Assembly (NCBI GenBank): GCA_032718475.1 | Contig: JAUCBJ010002385.1 | Span: 1-30,145 of the forward strand | Direction: 5' to 3' | Origin: Nemertoderma westbladi | Taxonomy: Eukaryota; Xenacoelomorpha; Nemertodermatida; Nemertodermatidae | Length of the DNA: 30,145 bases | In this document: positions 18,680 through 29,153 of the stretch, piece after piece | How positions within the stretch are numbered: position 1 is the stretch's first letter | Layout of the letters: each line of letters starts with the position of its first letter | The notes under the pieces: model-generated | The model's input: only the letters and a program-made list of their open reading frames with translations | Databases searched by the model: none | What the model was told of the DNA's origin: nothing | Translations under genes and position numbers: made by a program

Positions 18680-19557
18680 CTAGTCAGAAGATGTCCATGA
18701 AGTTTCCTCACCAGTTCTTCTTCTCCCACTTGCTTTATGTAATCTCCGAGGTGTTTACGGATTGCATTTTCTTGTGCCGCTCGAGTTTCAGGTTCGGTCT
18801 TCGTATATCCTTCAATATCACGGGTATCGATCAGGGATGGATGGTCAGAATCCAGAGTTTCAGGATGAGGAGATTCGCCTTGGAAGGAGAGGCAAGTGCG
18901 CGGCGACAGAGCGAACTTTATTACGTATTCATTGGCTGCAGTTTCTATCACTGCAGCTCCAGTCGAGACGGCAGACTGATAGAAGGCAGAAAGGATTATC
19001 CTGATACGGATTATTCTCTCCTTTATGTCATAAAAGAGTGATGGAGGATTATCTATGTTTGGGTCCCGTATGGCGGTTTCAAACTGGCAATTTGCTTAGC
19101 AAAGCCGGTCTGAAATCCCCTTAGGGTCCTTCCCACTTTACTAAGGTATGTGGGATCAGCTGGTACTTTCAATGCTGTCAATTCATCAGAGGTGGCAGAA
19201 TGTAATGGAAAAAACTTATCCAATGCTGGATAATTATAAAATCGCAATACAGCCTGGTGCATCTCTGTGACAGACATAGAGAGTATTTGAACTTTAGACC
19301 CTTTTTCGGTGGCCCTATAATTGTCAATGGCCCTTAGTAGGCCGATTAATAAACCTGGGGAAGGGGCCATAAGTGGGTCCATTCCCGACGGCAGGTTTAA
19401 ACCTGTGTCTGTGTCAACTCCGTCCGGTCTAAGTCAGAGGTCGCAGTCACTTGCGGGTCGGTCAGATTGTGATTCGAGGCAAGTAGTGGGTTGGTTAGTT
19501 CTGGTGACGGGGGGTGGTCAATTTAGTTTTGAGGGCATAATGGGGCTACCTGCCTGA
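18680..19557 (-). repeat. Tandem duplication in BEL gag, unit 2
   Basis: This segment of 878 bp recurs at 19573-20450 with an offset of 893 bp. The units differ by scattered substitutions and rare small indels. A 15-base linker (19558-19572) lies between them. Confidence 0.9.
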
Positions 19558-19572
19558 AGTCGGAAGTCTGTG

Positions 19573-20450
19573 CTAGTCAGAAGATGTCCATGAAGTTTCC
19601 TCATTAGTTCTTCTTCTCCCACTCGCTTTATGTGATCTCCGAGGTGTTTACGGATTGCATTTTCTTGTGCCGCTTGAGTCTCGGGTTCGGTCTTCGTATA
19701 TCCTTCAATATCACGGGTATCGATCAGGGATGGATGGTCAGACTCCAGAGTTTCAGGATGAGGGGATTCGCTTTGGAAGGAGAGGCAAGTACGCGGCGAC
19801 AGAGCGAATTTTATTACGTTTTTATTGGCTGCAGTTTCTATCACTGCAGCTCCAGTCCAGACGGCGGACTGATAGAAGGCGGAAAGGATTATCCTGATAC
19901 GGATTATTCTCTCCTTTATGTCATAAAAGAGTGATGGAGGATTATCTATGTTTGGGTCCCGTAAGGCGGTTTCAAACTGGCGATTTGCTTAGCAAAGCCG
20001 GTCTGAAATCCCCTTGGGTCCTTCCCACTTTACTAAGGTCTGTGGGATCAGCTGGTACTTTCAATGCTGTCAATTCATCAGAGGTGGCAGAATGTAATGG
20101 AAAAAACTTATCCAATGCTGGATAATTATAAAATCGCAATACAGCCTGTTGCATCTCTATGACAGACATAGAGAGTATTTGAACTTTAGACCCTTTTTCG
20201 GTGGCCCTATAATTGTCAATGGCCCTTAGTAGGCCGATTAATAAACCTGGGGAAGGGGCCATAAGTGGGTCCATTCCCGACAGCAGGTTTAAACCTGTGT
20301 CTGTGTCAACTTCCGTCCGGTCTAAGTCAGAGGTCGCAGTTACTTGCGGGTCGGTCAGATTGTGATTTAAGGCCAGTAGTGGGTTGGTTAGTTCTGGTGA
20401 CGGGGGGTGGTCGATTTAGTTTTGAGGGCATAATGGGGTTACCTGTCTGA
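19573..20450 (-). repeat. Tandem duplication in BEL gag, unit 1
   Basis: This is the partner of 18680-19557, from CTAGTCAGAAGATGTCC to ACCTGTCTGA. The sequence to its right (20451 onward) is unique and leads to the gag start, so this unit is proximal in gag. Confidence 0.9.
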
Positions 20451-20750
20451 TTCGAACTGGAATATTCCGGTTCGGGCAATTCTCTAGTCAGAGATCTGTC
20501 CGGGGTCGGAATGTATTGGTATTCGCAGTTACGTCAAGGTTAGAGGTGTGGTCGCTGAGAGAGCTGTCTGAGGCGCTCTTGTTGATATTTGAATGATAAG
20601 ACATTTTGTTAGGTTTTATTTTAAAGAGAATGTATGGTAAGTCCGATGAATAATATAATAATATAATCAATGTATAATATAGAATCGGACTAACTGACTG
20701 AATAACAATGGCAACTCGCACGGTACTCCTGCAATACATGTGCAGACTGT

Positions 20751-20765
20751 CCAGACCCAGCACCA
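20751..20765 (-). promoter_or_regulatory. Putative BEL primer-binding site (TGGTGCTGGGTCTGG)
   Basis: On the - strand TGGTGCTGGGTCTGG follows one base after ...ATTACA, a plausible LTR end, and lies about 150 bases before the gag ATG. The TGG start and the position fit a tRNA primer-binding site. The tRNA was not identified. Confidence 0.4.
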
Positions 20766-20769
20766 ATGT

Positions 20770-22095
20770 AATATATGTAATACCACGGTACCCCTAGGCC
20801 CTGTGTCCATTAATTACTACATAACAATGTATTTTTATTAACCCCTGAAATAATTATTATGCCTTATTTTATTATCGATGTTTTTATTGTAAGAATAATA
20901 ATATATTATAAATAATTATTACAATTGCACCTAATAAATAACACGGAATTAAATTGATTAATTCAGTCCAGAAGTTAATTACCGGTAAATAATAAATATA
21001 TGACCGGTAATTTATTTGTCAGGAATAATACCATGATAAATATTCTGATTCACCGCTTGGTGGGGGAAACTATTAGGTTAAATCGCTACCAGCAATGCTA
21101 CCACTGACAGAGTAATGAATTACCTCCTATTGGATTAGAGGTAGGATAGCCCAACAGCAAGGAAGGTGGGATAAGCTAGGCAGTATACTACTACTATAGA
21201 GTGTATACTGTAAACCAACTTCAATGTAACAGGTCCAATCAACAGGATGGGTTGAGGCTAGCAAGCTGAGGCAATGCTTCCTATGGGGAATACAACAGCC
21301 TATGTACTAACAGCAATCAACCAAGAAGGGAGTATAAGCTCAGGCTGTTGTCAACGTTACTTCAGAGGTAGGACAGTCATGTATGTGACTTAATATTTCC
21401 TGTAGAAACGACAAATAATTCTACCCAAGAAATATATACGTTTTTGGAATATTACGCTGACAGAGATCCAAGTTGTAAATATTGGATCTGATGGGGAATG
21501 AAATAATAATCTCGGAATAAAAACTGCACAACTCATAAAAAATAATATAAAACGTTACTTATACCTAAAGTACCTACATTACAAATGTGACGTGAGTGTA
21601 AATGTGACGGTATCCACTTGAGTTGACAGTGATGGATACCGACCGGTGTAGGTTGTACGCGTCGTCACGTCGCTGGGCTGCTGAGCTAGGCTGGATATAT
21701 ATGTTTGGCCAAAGGCCGATGAAAACAACAGAGTTAGTTGTCAGTATTGATAATCACAGCAATTGATAATAGCACAGTCTGAATATAATAATATGCAATA
21801 CAAACAGTAACAGTGACGACGGTCAAAAACGATTCCGGTCTCACTGCCCACTATTGGCTTATATATTAATTGTCACTTCGTCACTTCCTGTTGGTGTTAC
21901 CCCTTGGTGCTAGCCTCACTAGCTTGTTTCTCCCTCTGAGGTGGTTTGACCTCTCACCTCTCTCTGTGGCTTACGGCGTGCATCGCCCCCATCCCCCCCC
22001 CCCCAGTTGGTTATGAGGTGAGATTATTATTGGTAATCTCACATCCCCAACTATATTGGTAAAATGCCACTAGTCCCATTTTGGGTGGGTAATGC
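20770..22095. other. Non-coding stretch, presumed to contain the BEL 5' LTR
   Basis: There is no gene-like frame. If the primer site is right, the LTR should end near 20768 and extend rightwards. Small palindromes are visible: ATTACCGGT/ACCGGTAAT (20978-20986, 21003-21011), CGGTATCCA/TGGATACCG (21608-21616, 21633-21641) and GTGAGATTA/TAATCTCAC (22018-22026, 22034-22042). A run of 12 C lies at 21993-22004. No matching LTR was found at the other end of the element. Confidence 0.35.
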
Positions 22096-22225
22096 ACGGA
22101 ATTGAATCCGCTTACACTCCCCCCCCCCCATGCTATCTTCCCGGTGAGAAGATAGCATCAACTTCAAGTGCGCTTCAATTCCGCTGGAATCCAATCTAAT
22201 ATTGGATGTGGGGTGAAATTTTTTT
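22096..22225 (+). repeat. Structured hairpin repeat, copy B
   Basis: A run of 11 C (22119-22129) is followed by ATGCTATCTTC (22130-22140) and, after a short loop, GAAGATAGCAT (22148-22158), an 11-base perfect stem. Then comes GCGCTTCAATTCC and a second small hairpin, ATCCAAT/ATTGGAT (22191-22208). The order C-run, stem, GCGCT, GGAATCC is the same as in copy A on the opposite strand at 1850-1985. Confidence 0.65.
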
Positions 22226-23147
22226 CTATTTACCAGGGAGTTTGTAAAATGTTTCGAACGTTTAGGACATCGAAACCAGACAAGAGACAAACGTTAATAG
22301 CACAAATAAAAACAATAGATATGGTTAGTAGAATGCGTTGCTACCTAGGACTCTTAGTTATGTTGCCGAGTATAGGGTATAACGAACTGTTGACGGGCTA
22401 AGACCGCATAAAGTGGTTCCGATCGACTGAAAAATTCGAACTAGTAAGTCTGTGTAAGGTAAGTCGATAAATAGCAGTTCGATACTTAGTTGAAGAAACG
22501 AAAGTGTCCCACGATTCATTCAGAGAATATGTTATGGATATTTTTGATGGGCCAGTCGTACTTCTGCGCTTTGATTCCATAACACCAAGTGTGAAAGGTA
22601 ATTCGTCGGAAATAAAGCTATATTTCCTCCCACAAGGAAATAAATAACTTTGTGTTTCAATAATGTAAATAGGAATAAGATAGGGAGTAATATGTGGCCT
22701 ACAAAACAATTAAGCATTTACTTAATACACTATGAAGCCAAGCAATCAGATACCGGTAATTCACAGTAGGCAGACTTGCAGTAAAATGTTTTATGGTAAA
22801 TATGAGATTCCGTCTATTATCTGATCCGACCAATCTAGAATTATTGCAGTGGGAATTTACCTATTGTACCCGGCTTACAGTAGAAAACGAACGTCTACGC
22901 CTTACAAGGTCCAATAACACATAGGGCGCTATCAGGTAATGTTCAAAACTCAACAATACGTGAAAGCAAAAAACAACAAATACACCAATTATAAATAACG
23001 ATATATAAAGTACTCCTTTACACTCTCCGGTTATACACCAGTAAATAAGTTTATCAAATACTTGCAGAATACTTAACAAAAAATACAATAAACGGACCAG
23101 GTCTAGAATATTAATCGATAAATATTTATGCACAAAATTCCTACTAA
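22226..23147. other. Non-coding stretch, nothing recognised
   Basis: AT-rich DNA with short frames on both strands, none resembling a known protein. Confidence 0.4.
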
Positions 23148-24701
23148 TTAACCCTATTACCACTGGGGTGTTTAGACCATTAGCAGCACTACTGGCGGGG
23201 GGTCGATTCGCCCCCCCCGCTGTATGGAATGGGCTGTAAGTGAAAAAAATATCAAAGAACATTTTTAAATCCAAAAAAATGAAAATTTAATAAGGTGGGT
23301 ATAATAATTTTCATGAAAAATAGAAGTAGTCCCAGGACAAAATATAAATTTTTTTGATATTCTAAAAACTGATAGTGTGGCATTGTTGGCTAGCATTAGT
23401 AGGTTTTTCACTACGCTGAATCGAATGTGATAATATTCCATTTCCGAAAATTGAACTGGATGCTATTTTTCGAGCACCTAAGAAGTGGGTGTGGCACTTT
23501 ATATTTTGAAAAATACGATATTCGGTAAATACCCCCATAATTTGATTTCAACGCGTTTTTATAGGTTTTCTTGACCGCTGAATCGATTGAAAATATTATG
23601 GAACCCTGAGGAGTTAGTGGATCGCCCTTTTTGGAGCACCAAAATTAGGGTGTGGCAGTTCAAATATTGAAAAATACGAGATTCGGAAAATAAACCAAAG
23701 TTGAGATTTCAACGCACATTTATAGGTTTTCTCGACCACTGAATCAATTGAACCTGGAACAATTGAATTTGGGACTGGCACTTATTAAAATTTTGAAAAA
23801 GTACCACGCTCTAATTGTTGTGTACCAATAATGATGTACCAAGAAGTTGAAGACTATGAAGGATGCCTCATTGAGATGCGTGACGTCTTATTGGCTCATA
23901 TTATTACCTTGAATGAACCTGATATATAATCCTTGTTAGTTGATCTTTTATCCACTCAGATCATTAACATTCTGCAGAGGAGTTACCTCCCAATGCAGGC
24001 CTTTTAGATACTGGTCAGATTACTGATGACCGGTGTTTATTACATGCCTTTATATCTTTAACCTTTGTCGTTAATGTCTGTGTCTTGGTAACATTATAAT
24101 ATTATTAATTGATATTCTGTCGTTAAACTCAATTTACTCTCTTTGTTTGTTTAATATATCGCCGATATTACGAAATCAAGTGAATCAAGGAATTGATTCG
24201 AATATGGGTATAATGGCACTAGGTGGCGTAAAAACCCTTACTAGAAAATAATTCAATAGGAATAATTAATATTATACCGCAACTGGTTTTTTATCACTAA
24301 AAATGTAGTTTTGGACCAAAATTGGTAACATAAGTAATTTAAAGGCAGAATATATGAATGCAGCAACAATTTGGCCGCCGAAAAAAACATTTCTAAATTA
24401 ATTTATATGAATTCCATCTAATTGCAAACACCAAAAAACCGGTGTTAAAAGTCAAATTTCATGAAATGGAATTTTCAAAAAACGTCTCAAAAAAGTGCCA
24501 AAAGTGTGGTTAAAAAATGGTGCTATAACTCGAAAACTTCCACATATTTTTGAAAACGGTTTTCACTATTAGTAAGACCATAGATTTTTAGGAAAAGTCA
24601 AAATTTCAGATTCCCCACTACGTTTGTTTCAGAGTTATAACAAAAAACCAACACGGTCATATTGACCACCACCCCCCCCCCCCCGGGTTTAATATGGTTA
24701 A
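23148..24701. mobile_element. Non-autonomous piggyBac-like element B with TTAA target sites
   Basis: TTAA (23148-23151) is followed by CCCTATTACCACTGGGG. At the other end CCCGGGTTTAATATGG precedes TTAA (24698-24701). The inverted ends are imperfect, and the left end resembles element A (CCCTATT-C-CAC-TGGG). A subterminal palindrome (GGGGGGTCGATTCGCCCCCC, about 23196-23215) occupies the place of the palindrome in element A. The element is 1546 bp with no transposase frame. It contains a 161-bp tandem repeat and a run of 13 C at 24672-24684. Confidence 0.6.
23400..23800. repeat. 161-bp tandem repeat inside element B
   Basis: Units starting TAGGTTTTCNTGACC-CTGAATC begin at 23400, 23562 and 23723 (periods 162 and 161). 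Two are full length and the third is partial. Shared internal words are GGTGTGGCA, TTGAAAAATACGA, ATTCGG and GATTTCAACGC. The units are well diverged, so the array is old. Confidence 0.8.
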
Positions 24702-26128
24702 GCAAAGGGATCAATAGATACTATCATCTTGTTTCTTGCGTTATGTGTTTATGAGGGTACTGAATCTGATGGAATAAATAGAGTACTGGACATCTTAAAA
24801 TTATATTTTTGGTAGAGGGTACGAAATTTGGTGCTAGCATGGAAATTTGCCATATTACAACAAAAATACGAGTTGCAATGATCTGATGTTGTAGAAATAA
24901 CTTATTCCATTAGAATCAGCACCCCCGAAAACCTAAAATAATTTCTAGCATAAGTAAATTAAAATTTTTGTGTTTGTACTGAAAAGTGCTGCTAACTGTT
25001 TTTTTTTCATTTTTTTTTTGCCTATGTAGAGGACTGTCATTTATGCAGCAACCAGATAAAATATAAATATCTTCCATTTGATTCAGTGCCATAGAAATCC
25101 TATATTGAAAGAAAGGTTAGAGTAAAGAAAATAAATTATTTTTCAGTAATCTGTCATAATATTTAGCAAAACAGACGTCATGGTTAATAAATACTTTGCC
25201 TTGAATTCCCACCTCGAAAATTCGAGCTCCGCAATGGGGGTCAGGAAACTTTCGTTTTGGAATGACGCGGAATAACAAAGGGAATAAATAGGCAAGGCTC
25301 CTGCTGCGGATCCATAAACTACCAGTTTCCTCTGTGGATGTTTACTTTGTTTAGTTATAGGGGACCGCACTAGAAAGAAGACTGAGGCTTTATTCGTAAT
25401 CCCTGCGGACGACGGCTGGCATAACAAATGATGGAACTTTATAACTTTGTCACTATATTTTAAAGAAGTTAATTTATTTCACTGGCACAATTATTAAAAA
25501 ATATCAGAACCAAATTCTTAAAAATTAATTAATCCACTTAATTTCTATATATCATATACATTACAAATATAGCCGATAAAAAATGAACCCCACTCATTAA
25601 ATTAGTCGACTCCGTTCATATAATAGACCCCCAAACCTCCCTATTACATTTGTCCACATATTGTCTCATTTCCTTATTGTATACATTCATCCCAATCGTA
25701 CCGTACTCTGTGCTTGTACATCACACCACTCGCTTATATACCATAATTTATATTACATATTATTGAGTCCACCGCCAACAACTGCGTATAGAAACATAGA
25801 AGATACTGTATGCTTATACACTAGAATCATTGATTTACATTCAACACAAAGCAGCGGGATATTATATTATAATTTGTAATTGGCTCGGCCAATCTACTGA
25901 CGCATGTAAATCGATCTTAACAGCTTTATTTGTTATGTGAAGAATGAAGGAAGGCTGGAGAATTATTATATAATTTAATCCGTATAAGAAACTAACTATA
26001 TCATGTCCACTTCCATAATATTTTATTTATTTTCACTGGAGATTTAATAGTCTCTAAATGTAAACTGTGTAGTTGATTGTTAACTACATTATACTTAAGG
26101 TAAGCCGGGTTTATTCTTCGTCTCAGAT
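24702..26128. other. Non-coding stretch, nothing recognised
   Basis: Mostly AT-rich. A more GC-rich patch at about 25180-25430 carries a 94-residue - strand frame (25143-25427) with no recognisable family, no supporting context and no clear function. The rest shows no gene. Confidence 0.35.
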
Positions 26129-26166
26129 GTTAAAGGCGTGAACAGACGTGTGTTCGCGCCTTTAAC
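26129..26166. repeat. 15-bp-stem hairpin (GTTAAAGGCGTGAAC / GTTCGCGCCTTTAAC)
   Basis: The arms are 26129-26143 and 26152-26166 with one mismatch and an 8-base loop. It lies 24 bases before the 3' end of the minus-strand RTE copy. Its role is unknown. Confidence 0.7.
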
Positions 26167-26189
26167 ACGGTTTAACTTTTTTTGCATCT

Positions 26190-26566
26190 GACTACTACGA
26201 TCGCCATGCTGCATTGCAGCTGCATTATATATATATTACATATATATTATTAAGAATGCTGTGATGACTTGTCGACAAAATCCACCCTATCACCCATGAC
26301 ATTTGTTAGATTATCCGAATTTTCATGGCCAGAGTCATTTAAGATGCGTCTCAAGAAAGGTATGGCCTGTCCACCATGCTTATTCGCTCCATGAGGGTGC
26401 AAAAACACAAGATTATGCACTGGCTGGTCCTCACCGTTAAAGTATTGTCCTACAAAGCGGAGGCGGTTCCATTCAAGTGTCAAGCTAGGAGAGATTAATA
26501 GAACACCTCCAATGTTGTAAAGAGTCTGATTGTAGATGTGTTCATTGTACTTGACATTTAACGATC
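26190..26566 (-). mobile_element. 5'-truncated RTE-like LINE copy (3' end only)
   Basis: The - strand encodes the last part of the same protein as at 28449-29153: EWNRLRFVGQYFNGEDQPVH, PHGANKHGGQ, FLRRILNDSG and the end FVDKSSQHS. After the stop it shares the short 3' UTR (GCAGCTGCAATGCAGCATG then CGATC) and a (TAG)-type tail. An AT-rich insert (TATATATATTACATATATAT) lies between stop and UTR. The 5' break is near 26566, next to the minisatellite. The copy is diverged from the longer one and not functional. Confidence 0.85.
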
Positions 26567-26574
26567 ATAATCGA

Positions 26575-26966
26575 CATTTAATGAACCGAATCGAGCCGAG
26601 TCAAGCCAGACCGAGCCAATCGAACTAAGTCGAGCCGATCAAGCCGAGTTGATCCCACTCTATCCTAGTCGAGCCTAATCGCACCGATCGAGCCGAATCG
26701 AGCCAAGTCAAGCCATATCGAGCCGAGTCGAGCCCAATCGAGCCAGACCGAGCCGATCGAGACGAGTCGAGCCCAATTGAGGCAAGTCGAGTCGAACCGA
26801 GCCGAGTCAAGCCCAATCGAGCCGGGTCGAGAAGAGTCGAGCCCAATCCAGCCAGACTGAGCCGAATCTAGCTGAGTCGAGACCAATCGAGCCGGACCCA
26901 ATCGAGCCGGACCGAGCCGATCCAGCTGAGCCGAGCCCAATCGAGTGAGTTGAGCCCAATCGAGCT
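26575..26966. repeat. CGAGCC-rich minisatellite
   Basis: About 390 bases are made of variants of the 10-base unit (A/G)TCGAGCC(G/C)A, with repeated GTCGAGCCCAATCGAGCC doublets. The translations GLDSARLGSTRLD on the - strand come from the repeat and are not protein genes. It separates the two RTE-like copies. Confidence 0.9.
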
Positions 26967-27394
26967 TTTTAACAAGATACTTTTCGATGTTTTTTTTCTG
27001 ACCAAATTTTTCAAAAAAAACTTTTCGTAGCCAGTACTGTCAATCGATTCCCTATCAAAAGTAACGCAAAGCATTTTTTTCAAAAATTTAAATTTGCCAA
27101 ATTTTTTTTGCGACTGGGGGGGGGGGGGTGGGTTAAATTGTTTTGATCCGCTATAACTCTGGAACGATTGGTCCAAATTTGATGGAGTTTTTATTTTTCA
27201 ACTTAATTTGATGTCCTCTTTCAGCCTATTTATGTTTTGTAACCCCAACATCGCCGTTCAAAAATAAATTGTTCCTAGTTCTATAATTTTACAAATTTCA
27301 AAAAAGTTGTAATATTTTATTAATGCATTTACGGTATTCAATGGGGTTTTCGATTTTTATATTAAACGCAATATCCTGAATTTCACTAGCCTAG
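26967..27394. other. Non-coding, homopolymer-rich stretch
   Basis: T-runs, A-runs and 13 G at 27116-27128 are present, with no gene-like frame. A line such as CGCTATAACTCTGGAACG recalls 24531 (TGCTATAACTCGAAAAC), but no longer match is visible. Confidence 0.4.
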
Positions 27395-28455
27395 TTTCGC
27401 GTCACCTCCTGGAAATCGTGGAATTCGATCAACTTGCTTACTGGGCGGAAAAGCAAACCAACCACCAAGGTTAAGGCTGAATCACCAGCCGATCGCCTCA
27501 ATGGTTGGAAGGCCCACTTTGAAAAGCTCCTCAATAATGACAGGATATTGCCTGATAACTTTATAGAAGTAAAAGTGTCTGAGTCTGTACTCCCAGATAT
27601 TCCCATTGGTGATATCTCCTTTGCAGAAGTGAAGGCTGCTGCAAAGAGCATTAAGACCAATCGTGCCAGTGGAGTAGATGGTGTTCCCCCTGAGGTCTTT
27701 AAAATACCTGAGTGTTTAAAGATCATCTATCCCATCATAGTAGACATGTACCGTACAACAAGAGTCCCACAAGAAATGAAAACAAATAAGTTGGTGCCAG
27801 TTCCCAAGAAGGGCAACCTAACACTCTATGGTTCTTTTCGGGGAATCTCATTGATCTCGATTGCTGCAAAGCTATACAATAGAATTCTATTAAATCGCCT
27901 CAGGGATCCCATTGAGAGACTGCACCGTGGAAATCAGAATGGGTTCCGTAAAGGTCGTGGGACCATGGAGCCCATTTTGGCACTTAGAATGATAATTGAA
28001 GAGTTATCAAAAAAGAAAGACAGGCACCTGGCTGTTATCTTTGTTGACTTCTTCAAGGCCTTTGATTCAGTCTCTCGCTCACGTATGTTCAGCATACTTT
28101 CATTATATGGGATTCCTGATGAAATTATTGCAGCAATCAGATCAGTATATGATGGTTCGACAACATTTGTGTCTACTGTTGACGGTGACACAGAACCATT
28201 TGAAGTGTTATGGGGCGTCCTCCAGGGAGACACACTTGCACCATTCTTGTTCATAATTGTTGTTGACTATGTTCTACGCAAGTCCTTAGATCATCATAAT
28301 GATGATGGGGTGATGATAACTCCACCTACTGGCTCCAGAAGTCGAGGAAATCCTGCCAAGTACCTAACTGATCTAGACTTTGCTGATGACTTAGGAGTAC
28401 TCTCAGAATCACTAGAGGGAGCCCAACGGCTCCTCAGCTCATTAGAACATGCTGC
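27395..28455 (+). pseudogene. RTE-like reverse transcriptase
   Basis: There is no true start: the frame is open from 27395 because the 5' part is missing. Residue numbers count from 27434. RT motifs in order are SGVDGVPPEVF (79-89), GFRKGRGTMEPILALR (170-185), VIFVDFFKAFDSVSR (201-215), GIPDEIIAAI, GVLQGDTLAPFLF (261-273) and DLDFADDLGVL with the catalytic FADD (316-319, nt 28379-28390). The usual C in GVxQGC is D here. The catalytic Asps remain. The frame leaves the homology at about 28450 and ends at 28474; the rest of the protein continues in another frame from 28449. Confidence 0.9.
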
Positions 28456-29153
28456 TTGTTGGTCTTTTTATTAACTCCAGAAAGACCAAAATTTTGACAG
28501 TTAACTTTGAAAGTCCTCAGCAAGTCTCTGATCGGATGAGCATAAGCTCAAAAGATGGTATGCTTGAGCATGTGGATGACTTCTGTTACCTGGGATCATG
28601 GATCCGGAAGTCAGGTGAGGACCTTCGAATACGTAAGGGAAAGGCATGGGCAGCCTTGAATAGGCTTTCCAGGATTTGGAAGTCACCGAGAATTAATCGG
28701 AAACTTAAGGTCCGGTTATTTAGAGCAGCAGTAGATCCAGTACTCCTCTATAGGAGTCCATGCTGGGCTCTAACTGCTGAGGACACCAAATCTCTGGATG
28801 GCACATTCACAAGAATGCTACACCGGGTTCATTGCGTCAAGTTCAATGCACACATCTCCAACCAGACACTATATAACATTGGAGGTGTCTCAATGGTTCC
28901 CCCAAGCTTGACACTAGAACAAAATCGCCTCCGCTTTTCAGGACGTTGCTTTCGCCGTGAGGACCAGCCAGTGCATAATCTTGTACTTTGGCAGCCTCAT
29001 GGAGTGAGTAAGCATGGTGGACAGCCAATGACTTTCTTGAGACGCATCTTAAAGGACACTGGCCTTGAAGATGCTGATGATCTAGCAAATGTCATGGGTG
29101 ATAGGGAGTTGTGGCGGTGCAATTTTGTCGATAAGCTGGCACAGCATTCTTAA
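28449..29153 (+). pseudogene. RTE-like LINE, C-terminal region of ORF2 (after frameshift)
   Basis: This 234-residue frame joins directly to the RT across a one-base-type shift near 28450-28460. It shows VGLFINSRKTKIL, FCYLGSWIRKSGEDLRIRKG, AWAALNRLSRIWKS, KVRLFRAAVDPVLLYRSPCW and NRLRFSGRCFRREDQPVHNL. These are the post-RT blocks of endonuclease-RT proteins of RTE type (YLGSxI..., LLYGxETW...). In the block usually ending YGxxxW the Gly is Arg. The last part is shared with 26250-26520 on the - strand. Its function in the element is not known beyond being part of ORF2. Confidence 0.85.

Larger units (their letters stand above)
18511..20604 (-). pseudogene. BEL gag, N-terminal and middle part (contains a tandem duplication)
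   Basis: The likely gag start is the ATG at 20602-20604 (MSYHSNINKSAS...), about 150 bases downstream of the putative primer-binding site. A Ser/Asp/Thr-rich N terminus follows. The middle of the protein occurs twice, as LLIGLLRAIDNYRATEKGSK (near 20240 and 19350) and ALSPRTCLSFQ...EGYTKTEPET (near 19790 and 18900). The second unit then leads into the acidic segment NEEIDTGHQRRANMDRNMEE (about 18600-18660). Frameshifts divide the units. No domain of known structure is recognised. Identity as gag rests on place in the element, the start after the primer site and the coiled coil downstream. Confidence 0.65.
10804..20769 (-). mobile_element. Decayed BEL/Pao LTR retrotransposon with nested insertions
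   Basis: Read on the - strand from 20769 down to 10804, the order is primer-binding site, gag (with internal duplication and a coiled coil), protease-region remnant, RT remnant, integrase and integrase tail. The order protease, RT, integrase and motifs such as KVRVVFDGSA, LFDPVGFISP and GGSWEQLIKS are typical of BEL/Pao. Insertions lie at about 16066-17335 (Ty3-type fragment) and 10939-12994 (TA element). Stops and frameshifts are scattered throughout. No LTR pair could be recognised, so the outer limits are uncertain. Confidence 0.85.

Noticed and set aside
25143-25427. 94-residue - strand frame in a GC-richer patch as a small gene
   Set aside because: No recognised family, no supporting motif or context; cannot be told from a chance frame.
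27106-27136. A further TTAA element end suggested by a G-run followed by GGGTTAAA
   Set aside because: No matching inverted end with TTAA was found nearby, and the sequence lacks the CCCTATT motif.
26625-27176. Overlapping - strand frames rich in GLDSARLGSTRLD
   Set aside because: They are translations of the CGAGCC minisatellite in several frames; no gene.
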